NCBI GenBank assembly: GCA_958299035.1
Contig: CATQJL010000316.1
Coordinates: 9,642,347-9,706,346 of the forward strand
Length of the DNA: 64,000 bases
Source of the DNA: Cylicocyclus nassatus
Taxonomy: Eukaryota; Nematoda; Chromadorea; Rhabditida; Strongylidae
Direction of reading: 5' to 3'
A program made the position numbers and the translations under genes. The notes beneath the pieces are model-generated. The model ran no database searches. It saw only the letters and a program-made list of their open reading frames with translations, and was not told the DNA's origin. Positions 13,453 through 23,734 of this stretch are shown piece by piece; the first letter of the stretch is position 1; each line of letters begins with the position of its first letter.

Positions 13453-15672
13453 TTAGGTTGTCAAGAAAATAATGTCGGTTTTTATTTGCTTGCTTTGACA
13501 AAGCAACCAGACTCAACCCAACAAAGGCTAAGGGGTACTGTTCGATAGAGCAAAGCAAGCTCTACAAGATGGCACTCATGTCTTTGCGCCATGCTCGATC
13601 CACGGAGAGTTCGAACTCAAAATCTAAAGATTTCCAAATGCCCAAAAATCGAAAAAAATCAGATCTTCGTCCAAATAATTCCTACGGACCTCCCACTCGC
13701 TCACATCAATACTATCGATATCTGGGCCCGTAGTAAACCCCCGAAATATGTCGTGATGTAAAGAAATCGGGAACACGACGTGTCCGACTGAAGGACCGCA
13801 AAACATACGACCGCACGCGCGATCGAACTACTCGGTGGTCGTTGACGGCGCGCACTGCCACTGCGCTGTTGATTCTCCTCGAACCAGTAAAAATTAAAGC
13901 TAAAACCAGCGAAGCAAAGATGCGCCAGGCAAAACACTTGCTTACTGCTTGAGAGCAGACCGATAAGCAAGCCTTATGTGTGTTGTCCTTCATGTAAGTT
14001 GTAAAAGTATACACAGCCTTCCCCGAGCCACTATCAAAGCGCGGTACCGGCGGCAGCGCTACAAGAGGTGCGCATAGCGCAGTGCCAGTGTTGGGTGGCG
14101 CTGAGCTAATGGCGGCGGGTACGAGTGCCGTGTGGGAAATTACTTTGCCACTTGCTGGCTAGTTAGTTTTCATGTAATTAAACAAAATTTGTAAGCATTT
14201 TGGTAGTGGGGAGTCATTGCAAAACATAAATTACTGACAATACACGAGAAATTTAGAATATTGTAAAACTATTACTACTTTGGTTGGTGCAAATATGAGC
14301 AATTTCATTAGCCATAACGCCAAACGGTTCCCTTTCCCAAATCACGAGGGAAACGCTGGACGCACAGCCAATGAACAGCATTTCAGCGTATAAACATTAT
14401 AAAAGGTGCTCAAATAAAAGAAGTAAGAGATTAAGACATGCAGAAGGAAAAATTTGGTGCACAAATGAGTTGCGATGTGAGAATCACAAGAAAATAGTTA
14501 AAACACGATAAGACACCAGAAAGTAGAATTCTGGAGTAAATCATAATCAAAATAAACTCACCTTTTTTAATTACAAGAAATATAGCAGCAGAAATACTTA
14601 GAAAACGGAATAAGACGTTCGGCGCGTTACATTTGGGCGCTTATCAGCTGTTGATATCGATTGCATTCGGCGTGCGTTGAACCTATTGCTGTGTGCCTAC
14701 GGTCCTTGCACAAGGTCGCGAGCTCGGCGTACTCGACCCCTAGTCACTTGCGCCTTCCTGCGTCTCCACGCTGGGCCCACTATTTCTATTTCTCTGCCCC
14801 TTAAGTGACGACGTTCACGACGTGCTCGTCCTCTGCGCGCAAGGACGAGCACGTCCCGCAGTCACGACGTCGTGCGATTTCGCCGCGCGGCTGTGATAAG
14901 AGATAGGCGCGCGACGAAACGCGGCCGAAACGACACGTGCTGGGTATGTGCGATGTTTCGAACGTCGTGACCCTCACGACGGGGGGATTACTACGGGCCC
15001 TGATATCCACATGTGCGATTGCCGTATTTTTTCCTTGACTAGAAACTGGGAAAATAAAAATTTTCCTGATTTTCTCAAAGCAATGCTGAGCCGTTTTTGC
15101 ATATGTAGTTCTATACTACAAGCCTAGGTAAGCATAACTGTATTTCAGCCTGTTTCGAGCGGTACTTTTCGAGAAATGTCGATTTTAGCACTGAAACTGA
15201 AACGAAAAAATCCGAATTCGTTATTTTTCGAAAACTACCGCTTGGAATGGGCTGAAAATCTACAGTTATACTTACCTAAGCTTGTAGTATAGAAGTACAT
15301 ATGCAAGAACGGCTCAGCATTGCTTTGAGAAAATCAGGGAAATTTTCGTTTTCTCAGTTTCTAGTCAAGGAAAAAATACGGCAATCGCACATATGGATAT
15401 CAGATATCGATAGTATTGATGTGAGCGAGTGGGAGGTCCGTAGGAATTATTTGGACGAAGATCTGATTTTTTTCGATTTTTGGGCATTTGGAAATCTTTA
15501 GATTTTGAGTTCGAACTCTCCGTGGATCGAGCATGGCGCAAAGACATGAGTGCCATCTTGTAGAGCTTGCTTTGCTCTATCGAACAGTACCCCTTAGCCT
15601 TTGTTGGGTTGAGTCTGGTTGCTTTGTTAAAGCAAGCAAATAAAAACCGACATTATTTTCTTGACAACCTAA
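13453..15672. mobile_element. Palindromic mariner-type MITE carrying a nested insertion
   Basis: TTAGGTTGTC at the left and GACAACCTAA at the right are flanked by TA (13451-13452 and 15673-15674). The outer arms 13453-13723 and about 15404-15672 are reverse complements. The palindrome resumes inside: 14999-15190 pairs with about 15215-15404, leaving a loop near 15190-15215. Removing 13724-14998 restores a ~945-bp palindrome. No transposase is present. Confidence 0.8.
13724..14998. mobile_element. Nested TIR element with GGGCCCGTAGTAA ends
   Basis: It starts GGGCCCGTAGTAA and ends with TTACTACGGGCCC, followed inward by CCCCCG-rich and 'gtcgtga' matches. It lies within the left arm of the mariner palindrome. 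Comparison with the intact right arm ('ggatatcagatatcg') shows the empty site and implies a 2-3 bp duplication (TG or CTG). The interior is more GC-rich than its surroundings and includes a hairpin at about 14817-14853. No coding region is recognised. The superfamily is uncertain. Confidence 0.65.
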
Positions 15673-15674
15673 TA

Positions 15675-15845
15675 CTGGAAAAACAGGGGATAAGATCTTT
15701 TCGATGTATTCAATGATTTACACCCGCAAATCTCATTGAATACCGGCCATACAGCGACTTAAGAGCTAAAAAGCCTATGACCGTGGCTGTTTACCGTGAC
15801 GTCACCAGTATTGTGAAAAATTTGAGTTTCCGAAAAAAAATTATG
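15675..15845. other. Spacer between two elements
   Basis: About 170 bp of ordinary AT-rich sequence separates the mariner palindrome from the LTR retrotransposon. Its right edge supplies the GATTT target site. Confidence 0.5.
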
Positions 15846-15850
15846 GATTT

Positions 15851-16095
15851 TGTTGTGTCCTTCACGCCGGACACGTCGACTCTTCGTCCTGAGGTAGCAC
15901 ACGAGGAATAAAGAATATTTATTAGAATATAATAGAACAGTTAAAGATAAGAGAGGCAGATGAGTGAACAGACGAACTGACAATGGCTAATAGCGAGCGC
16001 CTTTTATAGCGCTCATTTCCCGCGCATTGAGGCTGCAGGCGCCTCGGCGAGGGCAGATCATACGAGGAAACAACTGATCAGACACTAACACAACA
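15851..16095 (-). repeat. 3' LTR of the gypsy element
   Basis: 245 bp, TG...CA bounded. It contains a minus-strand TATAAAAG box (complement at 16001-16008) and an AATAAA-type signal (complement near 15917-15923), the usual order of promoter and polyadenylation signal. On the element strand it is preceded by the purine run GGGGGAGG. Confidence 0.95.
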
Positions 16096-16106
16096 CCTCC
16101 CCCAGT
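16096..16106 (-). promoter_or_regulatory. Polypurine tract of the gypsy element
   Basis: On the element strand the sequence directly before the 3' LTR is CTGGGGGAGG, the position and composition expected for the plus-strand primer of reverse transcription. Confidence 0.75.
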
Positions 16107-16238
16107 AGGGTAGTTACAACAGAACTAGCCTACGACAAAAGCATGAACTATAAATATGAACAACAAGAAATCGGTCATATATAGATAGCATATCATTTAA
16201 ACAACTACAAACTAATAAAACAAACATACAATAACATA

Positions 16239-16655
16239 CTATGAACTAGATTGGAACCGTTGTACAGGTCTTCTCGTTCTGCTCGATCTCCGAAGCGTTG
16301 TCGGCGGCGTGGACGGCTCGTGGCTTGATGTCGACGTCGATGTCGCTGAATCCACGGGTGCTGGCGCATCGCTCGCGATCGCTTGCTCGGAATTCTCATC
16401 AGCCGCACTGCCATTCCTCTGTAGAGTGTCGTCTTCTGTCAAAACATCTAAGAGTATCTTCAATGCTTCGGACTGTTGTTGAAGTTGTTGGTGTACGGCG
16501 AGCTGTTCACTGTCGCTTCGATGCCGTAGCTGATTTGCGTGCTTCTTGCAGATTTCATTGCCAACCATTACTTCGTAGTTGACAGGCCCTTTACGTTTCA
16601 TCACGGTTCCCTTCATCCAGTGGAAGTGGGGTGGCTTCCCCTGCTTAGCGTACAC
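16239..16655 (-). CDS. Out-of-frame C-terminal integrase/pol tail of the gypsy element
   Basis: This frame reads VYAKQGKPPHFHW, then a GPVNYEV block and an Arg/Ser-rich end (RRSSRTRRPVQRF). That is the pattern of the integrase C-terminal (GPY/F-like) region and tail of Ty3/gypsy pol. The open frame really extends a few codons upstream as VGDL before the GTG at 16655, so it has no start of its own. It lies in the -1 frame relative to pol, which ends in a stop at 16655-16657. A small indel near 16660-16690 has probably separated it from pol; a sequencing error is the alternative. Confidence 0.7.
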   Translation of the reverse strand: MYAKQGKPPHFHWMKGTVMKRKGPVNYEVMVGNEICKKHANQLRHRSDSEQLAVHQQLQQQSEALKILLDVLTEDDTLQRNGSAADENSEQAIASDAPAPVDSATSTSTSSHEPSTPPTTLRRSSRTRRPVQRFQSSS

Positions 16656-19144
16656 TAAGTCGCCAACTTCCGAACGACTCCATGCTTCTTGTCAAATTGT
16701 TCTTCCATGCGTTCTTTTCTTCTTCGTGAGAGTGGGTCTTCGGCATCTTCTGACATTGGTAGTAACAGGCTTAGCCTTGTACGCAAGTTTCTGCCCAGAA
16801 ACAATTCTGCTGGTGTCTTGCCGTTCAAGTTCGTGTTTGGTGTTGTCCTATACGCTTGCAACACCACATTTATAGTCTCTTCTGTTGGCCTCTCCTCCCC
16901 CTCTAGTTTCTTGATCCCGCGTTTCAGCGTATCAACGAAACGCTCTGCCTGTCCATTCGACTGAGGGTGATAAGGAGCAGTCCTTATGTGGGTAATTCCA
17001 CCTTCGTCACACATCTTCTTGAACAAATCCGATGTGAACTGGGTACCATTGTCGCTCACTATTGTTTGCGGTAATCCATATCTCGCAAACAGATTCTTCA
17101 AAGCCTTCACCGTCTTCGCAGCTGAGATATTGCTCATCTCGATCATTTCAGGCCATTTGCTGTAAGCATCTACCACGACCAAATAGAAGACTCCTTGCAT
17201 GGGTCCAGCGAAGTCAATGTGTATCCTCTGCCACACTCGAGTCGCGGACGGCCATGCTTCTAATGGTACTTTCGTCGGATTCTTGGCTAATTCCTGACAT
17301 TTCGTACATCTTCGTACCAAGTCTTCGCAATCTTTGTCTATATTCGGCCAATAGACGTAACTTCGAGCCAGTTTCTTCATTCTTACAATCCCTGGATGAC
17401 CACTATGTAGTTCCTTCAGAACATTTCTTCGAAGCTCCTTGGGTATCACAACCCTTTCGGCTGACATCAGACATTGCTCCACGATCGACAATGTCTCTCT
17501 TCTATTTCGAAAATGTGCCAATTCTCCATTCACGTCTGGCCAATCTCCTTTCTGCACGTAAGTGAGTACTCTTCTAAGTACTGGATCCTTCTTCGTCCAG
17601 GTTCGCACATCAGATACCGTTACTGGCAGTTTTCTTATGCAGCTCTTCAGCATGTAGTCAACGTCGTTCTCAACGGCAGCTATCACGACATCTTCTTCGA
17701 GATTCTGATTCTTCTTCATCAACCTTGACAAGCCATCTGCTTGTCCAAACTTCGTTGTTTTGACATATTCTATGTCGAAGTCATATCCAAGTAGGATTGT
17801 AGCCCATCTCATGAGTCGGTTCGCGGAGTAGACTGGAACTCCCTTTTTATCACCGAAGATGGCTAACAGTGGTTGATGGTCCGTCAGTAGCAGAAACTTT
17901 CGTCCGAATATGTACTTGTGGAATTTCTTGACAGCAAAGGCAATTCCCAATGCTTCCTTTTCGATCTGCGAATAGTTCTTCTCCGCTTTCGTAAGAGACC
18001 GCGATGCATGTGCAATTGGCTTTTCGGATCCATCGGCATATCTGTGCGCTATTACGCATCCAATTCCATAATCGCTGGCGTCCGCTGCCACGACGATCTT
18101 CTGTCTTGGATCATAGTGAGCAAGATTGAGCTCACTTGACAATGTATCCTTGAGCTTTTCGAAGGCTTCTTGATGTGTTTGTGTCCATTCCCACTTGGCA
18201 TCTTTCTTGAGCATCGCGTCCAATGGCCCACGAAGATCCTTGATCTTTGGCATAAACGCTGCATAGTACGTTATCATGCCAAGAAAAGCTCTCAAATGAT
18301 TAACGTTCTTCGGCTCATCCATCTTCTTAATTGCTTCGATCTTCTCTGAGTTTGGCCTTCTGCCATTTCGGTCTACTATGAAGCCAAGATATCGTATCTC
18401 CGGCTTGCCAAAGGAACACTTCTCTAAGCGAATCCTGAATCCGTATTCAGCGATCCTTGCAAATACAGCTAACAAGTTCTCCATGTGTTCCTCTTCGGTT
18501 CTTCCACAGACCAAGATGTCGTCTAAGTAGGTTGCTACCCCTCGCAATCCGCTCACCATCTTATTCATTATCTGTTGGAAGATTCCTGGTGCCGTCTTTA
18601 TGCCAAAAGGCAACCTATTGTACTGGTACAAGCCTCTATGTGTGTTGATCACAACCAATTTCTTCGTTTCTTCTGATAACTCCACTTGCAGATAGGCGTC
18701 CGACAAATCTATCTGCGAAAATATGGTGCCTCCATTGAGCGACGCGAATATATCCTCCGGCAATGGCAACGGGTAGTCGTAAGACTCTAACGCTTTGTTG
18801 AGTCCAGTTGAGAAATCAGCACACACTCTCAATTTTCCATTCGCTTTCCTAACACATACGATGGGAGCTGCCCATTCGCTATGTGTCACCGGACTTATAA
18901 CCTTCAGGTCCAATAGCCTGTCAAGCTCCTTTTCGACGGCTTCGAGTGCGGCATGGGGGACAGGTCTACTAGCCTTGAAAACAGGACGAACGCTTTCGTC
19001 AACTTTCAAGTGTGCCTTTTCCTTCGTGCATAATCCCAAACCTTCTTTGCAGACCTCCGGGTAAGCTTCTTTCAGCTTCTGAGCAATAGCATCGTGTTGT
19101 CCCAACTTCACTTCAGCAGCCATCCTGCTCAAGTGGTACGACAT
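16655..19144 (-). CDS. Ty3/gypsy pol: reverse transcriptase, RNase H, integrase
   Basis: 829 codons from an internal ATG; the frame is open to about 19176, past which a TAG closes it, so entry is probably by frameshift from gag. Reverse transcriptase covers roughly residues 60-260 with the YLDD catalytic motif near residue 205. RNase H follows at about 345-465, with the ADASDYG block near 350 and TDHQPL near 420. Integrase has an HHCC zinc finger (HSGHPG...C.KC) at about 580-620. Its catalytic Asp, Asp and Glu lie in DFAGP (about 643), SDNGTQF (about 697) and GQAERF (about 733). These motifs look intact. The last ~140 residues lie in another frame. Confidence 0.95.
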   Translation of the reverse strand: MSYHLSRMAAEVKLGQHDAIAQKLKEAYPEVCKEGLGLCTKEKAHLKVDESVRPVFKASRPVPHAALEAVEKELDRLLDLKVISPVTHSEWAAPIVCVRKANGKLRVCADFSTGLNKALESYDYPLPLPEDIFASLNGGTIFSQIDLSDAYLQVELSEETKKLVVINTHRGLYQYNRLPFGIKTAPGIFQQIMNKMVSGLRGVATYLDDILVCGRTEEEHMENLLAVFARIAEYGFRIRLEKCSFGKPEIRYLGFIVDRNGRRPNSEKIEAIKKMDEPKNVNHLRAFLGMITYYAAFMPKIKDLRGPLDAMLKKDAKWEWTQTHQEAFEKLKDTLSSELNLAHYDPRQKIVVAADASDYGIGCVIAHRYADGSEKPIAHASRSLTKAEKNYSQIEKEALGIAFAVKKFHKYIFGRKFLLLTDHQPLLAIFGDKKGVPVYSANRLMRWATILLGYDFDIEYVKTTKFGQADGLSRLMKKNQNLEEDVVIAAVENDVDYMLKSCIRKLPVTVSDVRTWTKKDPVLRRVLTYVQKGDWPDVNGELAHFRNRRETLSIVEQCLMSAERVVIPKELRRNVLKELHSGHPGIVRMKKLARSYVYWPNIDKDCEDLVRRCTKCQELAKNPTKVPLEAWPSATRVWQRIHIDFAGPMQGVFYLVVVDAYSKWPEMIEMSNISAAKTVKALKNLFARYGLPQTIVSDNGTQFTSDLFKKMCDEGGITHIRTAPYHPQSNGQAERFVDTLKRGIKKLEGEERPTEETINVVLQAYRTTPNTNLNGKTPAELFLGRNLRTRLSLLLPMSEDAEDPLSRRRKERMEEQFDKKHGVVRKLAT

Positions 19145-20486
19145 TTCTTCGACTTTTCTGGATCCATTCCAGTCCTAGCAATGAGTTGTGGGGCGTCACA
19201 TATGCGTAGCCTTCGCTCCTAGAACCTTTGATCTCGTAGTCGCACCATAGCTTTCCATGAACCTTCATGTAGCCTCCACTGGCATTCTTGACGACCACGT
19301 TCGTGTTCTCTAGCCGAGGAGAACCCATGCTTCTCCAAATTGATTCGTTCAGCAATGTGATGTCCGATCCAGTATCTAACAGGAAACTAACTGGATGGCT
19401 ATTCACTTTTGCTTCGATATACATGCGTGTAGAGTTGACATCCACCATCGCATTTGCAATCTTCGCTACGCTGTGCACATGACGTTTTGGTTTCGTCCAA
19501 CTTCTGTTCTTACTGGTGTCGCTGCTTTTGTGGATTCTTCGTTTCGATTCTTGCTGAACCAGTGCTTTTCTCTCTGCCACTTCTTCGCAATACTTTTCCT
19601 TATGCCCTGTCTTCTTGCACCTCTTGCAGAACCATAGCTTCGCTTTGCATTCTCTGACGAAGTGAGCTTTACCACAATTCCAGCATTCCAACTTCGTGGG
19701 TTCTTCCTTGCGCGTTGCTTCGACTATTTTCGTGCATCCAGCTATAGTCTCGCTATCCTTCTTGAGACTGAGGAAATTTTCGCACTCCAGGTACAACTCC
19801 TGTAACGACAGTTTTCGTCCAGCCTTGTACTCCCTGTCCAGTACGGTTATGAGTCGCTGCCTAATCTCCGCTTCTTTTTGGCTCTTCAGGCCAAATATCC
19901 ACAACAGGCACTTGATTCCATCGCTGTCCAGCTCATGGATCTTCGCCTTTTCGCACAATTCGTTCACTCGACCGGTATACAGGAGATAATCTTCGGAATC
20001 CGCCTTCTCCAGCTTCAAACACTGGTACCGCATTGTAAATTCGGAAATCTTCACGTCGAATAGTTGCTTTAATGTTTCGACGGTTTCTTCGAACTTGATC
20101 GCAGTCACTTCTTTCGGTAGTACATGTCTCTGATATTTTTCGAAACAATCCTTGTCGAGCTTTTCGCAGAGAAGCCTCACCCTGGCACTCTCCGGCAGCT
20201 GCTTCGAATCTTCGACGAAGACTTCCTTGTAGCGCGCGTACCATTTACTGAAGCATTCGTCCGCTTCTGGGTCGAAGTAGAATTTTTCGATTCGGTTGCT
20301 AAGTGCGGACATCATATTCGGAACTTCCGACGATGTACTGGGCTGTCCAGTACCGGCGATGTGCTTCAGGAACGTCTCCATCATTTCTTGCCTCTCTTCT
20401 CTCATCAGTTCCCTGAGGCTCTTCTGGTCTTCTCTGATCAGTTCTTTGAACATGATCATCAAATCCTCTGTGCTTACTTTCGCCAT
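19113..20486 (-). CDS. Ty3/gypsy gag with nucleocapsid zinc knuckles and aspartic protease
   Basis: 457 codons starting MAKVSTEDLM. The N-terminal two-thirds is charged and capsid-like. At about residues 266-300 lie two zinc knuckles: CWNCGKAHFVREC, one residue shorter than the CX2CX4HX4C consensus, and CKRCKKTGHKEKYC, which is canonical. The retroviral-type protease follows, with active site LLDTGSD near residue 370 and the terminal LLGLEWI block. The ORF overlaps pol by about 30-60 nt and pol is in the +1 frame, so the polyprotein probably needs a +1 (or -2) frameshift. Confidence 0.93.
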   Translation of the reverse strand: MAKVSTEDLMIMFKELIREDQKSLRELMREERQEMMETFLKHIAGTGQPSTSSEVPNMMSALSNRIEKFYFDPEADECFSKWYARYKEVFVEDSKQLPESARVRLLCEKLDKDCFEKYQRHVLPKEVTAIKFEETVETLKQLFDVKISEFTMRYQCLKLEKADSEDYLLYTGRVNELCEKAKIHELDSDGIKCLLWIFGLKSQKEAEIRQRLITVLDREYKAGRKLSLQELYLECENFLSLKKDSETIAGCTKIVEATRKEEPTKLECWNCGKAHFVRECKAKLWFCKRCKKTGHKEKYCEEVAERKALVQQESKRRIHKSSDTSKNRSWTKPKRHVHSVAKIANAMVDVNSTRMYIEAKVNSHPVSFLLDTGSDITLLNESIWRSMGSPRLENTNVVVKNASGGYMKVHGKLWCDYEIKGSRSEGYAYVTPHNSLLGLEWIQKSRRNVVPLEQDGC

Positions 20487-20589
20487 TTGTGACCACCAGC
20501 TTTTCGAGATTTCGGCTCCCTGCAGCTTCTTCGAGGTTCCTGGCGTGCTTCTTCGTTACGGCTACTTCTTCGCTAGTAGCCGCTGCCTC

Positions 20590-20600
20590 CTGATCGCCAC
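20590..20600 (-). promoter_or_regulatory. Primer binding site position of the gypsy element
   Basis: The element strand continues from the 5' LTR with G then TGGCGATCAGG. A TGG start at the LTR edge is the usual complement of a tRNA 3' CCA end. I cannot name the tRNA. Confidence 0.5.
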
Positions 20601-20845
20601 TGTTGTGTCCTTCACGCCGGACACGTCGACTCTTCGTCCTGAGGTAGCACACGAGGAATAAAGAATATTTATTAGAAAATAATAGAACAGTTAAAGATAA
20701 GAGAGGCAGATGAGTGAACAGACGAACTGACAATGGCTAATAGCGAGCGCCTTTTATAGCGCTCATTTCCCGCGCATTGAGGCTGCAGGCGCCTCGGCGA
20801 GGGCAGATCATACGAGGAAACAACTGATCAGACACTAACACAACA
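20601..20845 (-). repeat. 5' LTR of the gypsy element
   Basis: 245 bp, identical to the 3' LTR except for one base at 20678. It carries the same TATAAAAG box (complement at 20751-20758), which would drive the element. Confidence 0.95.
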
Positions 20846-20849
20846 GATT

Positions 20850-23730
20850 TAGATAGATTGTAGGGCGCTGATTCCGAATCTGTGTTCCACTCTGCTCAAA
20901 AATGATTTTGAAGGGAGTTTCAAGGTTGCGGCGCTTTCAACGCGACATCGCGTTTATTTCGGAAATTTTAAAGGCGGCACCGATGGTATTGTACCTCCCG
21001 ACTGACGTCACTGATATAATCTAACACGAGATAAAAGCAAACAAAGCCTCCTTTACGAAGTTTCCGTCTGGTTGCATGGTAGCTAATTGCTTCTTTTAAC
21101 AGTTTATTTGCTGGGGATGGGAAAGGCGATTTTTAACATAGAGTTTGATGTTCATGTATATTTCCGCGATTTTTCTGGTCCGAGAATTCTGCTTAGCTTT
21201 AGAAGCTTTAGAAGCTTTATTGTTAGAAACAAAAGAATTCTCAGGTCGCAACCTGAAAATTCCTTTGTTTCTAACAATAAAGCTTGCCCCTTATGCCCGT
21301 TGTGCCAACCTGATCCATTTATTATATTGTCTCAAAATTTTTAGCCTCTCTTACCGTCATTTCTCCAATGACAAATCATACTTTTTTGCTCCCTGAACAG
21401 GCTTCAGGGTAACTTTTGATAGGGCAAAACTACCCCTACAATACTCTGTTCATATTCGCACAAAATTTGTTCCACATGACGTGGCCAAAAACTAAAGATG
21501 TCCCGTTCAGAGAATTAAGAAAGAGTCGTACTTCCTCCAAGAAAATGCTACGAACACCCTGTTTGCTCGCACATACACCTTCCACAACGAGTATCCATCT
21601 ATAAATTTGCATTTTTATGGTTGAAGTTTGAAAAAAAATAAATCCATTTCTTGCCAAAGAGTGCTGGGCTGTTCGCACACATTCAGTTCCGTACTAGTAT
21701 GAAGCCTTGGAAGTCAAGGACTTTCAGCCTTCTGCAAATGTTAGTTTTTGAAAAAAAGCTAACCTAGATTAAAACATCAATAGAAGAGAACATCTTTGCA
21801 TGTTTGGCCAATTCAGCCTTATTCATGTTTGATTTTGAGAAATGAAAAAAGTACATCAGGTGATGTACATATACTTGCAGTAGAATCCATTGAAAAGTAT
21901 ATGTCTAAGTAAGTAAACGGTCCTAGAAGGAATAAACTTTTTGCAAATGATTAGGCAAAAGCTTGCCAAGCTTGCTTTGCTCTATCGAAAGGTGCTGCAA
22001 AAGCGTTTCAACACGTTTCGGACCGCGAAATTGCGCGCGGTGAAAAAAAGTGCATTTTCAGCCATTAGCCAGCAAAGGGACCTTATTTTGTAAACTGTGT
22101 GCTGCACTTGTAAACAGCTTGTCAGATAAGTTCTATACCCAAAGTTCTGAGCGAATCCGAAGTGTTCAAATTTTGTCGCTTGAGAAGGACTTCTATGCTT
22201 TCCTGAAAGATAGGAACAAGAACTCAATTTCCAATAATATCCAAAAGTATCTATATTGTAAATGGTACACATCGGTATTGCATTTATGGTTTTTCTCTTT
22301 GATATTGAAACAAAGAAAAGTTGCAACTCGCACAAGTCGTTCGCGTTGCGGCACTTCGGTCCAGCTGTTGTTAGATTTGCGCTCATATCTCCTAAACAAA
22401 TATCGGCGGCACAACTCTACAGAGTTACTTGAAAAATAGAAGCTTAAGCCTTTGGTCTGATAAACTTGGACTAAAAGGAAACCTCCTGTATACGACAGAA
22501 AGGTCTTTCAAAGCACAATGTGCAGCACCGGTCCGAAACGTGTTAAAAATCAAGGAGAATCTTACTTATTAGAGGAGGAATCAATGACAATGAAAAATTA
22601 TGAGGCAACCTAGTAGAAGAGAAAGCACAAACAAACAACATCGTCTACGAAGTGTGGTAGTAAAAACTAGAACATATAGGCAGTATGGAGCGGCAAGTGA
22701 CTGTAAGGTACTATATAGTGAGAAGACCGTAAAAACAGTCTTGGCGTAACAAAGTATCTTACGTAGTACAAACGCTAGCAATCTTCTGCGGACGCCTGTA
22801 CACTTACATAGAAAGACTTTGATATCAAAGCAATCCACACCAATTTCAACTGCGGCTAACTCATACAGTTTTTCAGCATTTGAATAAACGATTTTGAGTA
22901 TAGAAACACGGACAACACACAACACGGCAAGCAGAACAATTTTATCAAAATATTCACACCTAGATAGTAGTACAAACGCTAGCAATCTTCTGTTCTTCAA
23001 GCATTCTTGCTTATTTTCTGGTTTTAAAGCGTCAGTTTGGACTAAGGTGTTTCTTGAAACATTTAACATGCTTCCACTCTTCCTCTTGTGACCAAGGTAC
23101 GTTTTGATTTATCAAATATCGTCTACATATCAGCAAAGTACTAATCACAATCTATCATTATGCAATGCGCAATTAAGCTAAAGACGTGAAGAGAGGAAAG
23201 CTAGGCTTGCTTGTTTTCCATCAATTATCTTTTCTGAAAAGCAATTTTTTCAACAGGTTGTGATACCGTGAAAAATAGTCGCTGGACCGATTGAAAAAAA
23301 ATCCATTACGAGGTAACAAATGCCGTGCGCTGAGTTTTGAAGGTAACAGAGAAACGACCAATGCCTGGTGAGCCAAATAAAAGCTTCTGTGGCTAAACCT
23401 CACATTCGACCCGGTTCTGGGAGAGAAGGAGCTACCAACGCTTTATTACAAAGCCTTTTATGGAAAAGGAGAGCACGACAATGTTCGTAAGCCCATTTCT
23501 ATCTATGTAAAGCTCCTGATAGGTATGCTGCGCTGTCAGAATATGTTCTATGTCGTCCTCACCCGCAACATCAAGACTGCAACAAACTGTTTGAAATTTG
23601 ATAACGGAAACTGTTTGGTGAGCAACTAATAGAATAACTTTAACGTTCTTCATTCGAATGCATAGTGGAATTGAAGGCAACGCTTCCAGAGAAGTCACAA
23701 CAGATTCTGATATCCGGCATTTATTATGAT
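20850..23730. other. No gene recognised
   Basis: AT-rich DNA with a hairpin at 21213-21284 (listed separately). A loose inverted match joins 21995-22020 and 22515-22545 ('gtttcggaccg' and its complement). A 24-bp direct repeat ('agtacaaacgctagcaatc') lies at about 22764 and 22970. A 162-codon minus-strand frame (22581-23069) spans that repeat; it is hydrophobic but matches no family I recognise and lacks splice context. Confidence 0.4.
21213..21284. repeat. 34-bp-stem hairpin
   Basis: The arms 21213-21246 and 21251-21284 are complementary at all but two positions, around a CGCA loop. The outer ends are AGCTTTATTGTTAG and its complement. It is a small foldback repeat or a possible transcribed hairpin. 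Confidence 0.7.
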
Positions 23731-23734
23731 ACAA

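Larger units (their letters stand above)
15851..20845 (-). mobile_element. Complete Ty3/gypsy LTR retrotransposon
   Basis: A 4,995-bp element flanked by a perfect 5-bp duplication GATTT (15846-15850 and 20846-20850). Two 245-bp LTRs (TG...CA) differ at one position (15928 versus 20678), so it is a recent insertion. Read on the minus strand it has a 5' LTR, a primer-binding-site position, a gag-protease ORF, a pol ORF with reverse transcriptase, RNase H and integrase in Ty3/gypsy order, a purine-rich tract and a 3' LTR. There is no env-like ORF. The pol tail is out of frame (see 16239-16655), so this copy may be defective. Confidence 0.95.

Noticed and set aside
22581..23069. 162-codon hydrophobic minus-strand frame that could suggest a membrane receptor
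   Set aside because: It contains a 24-bp direct repeat, has no recognisable family motif and lacks splice signals around it.
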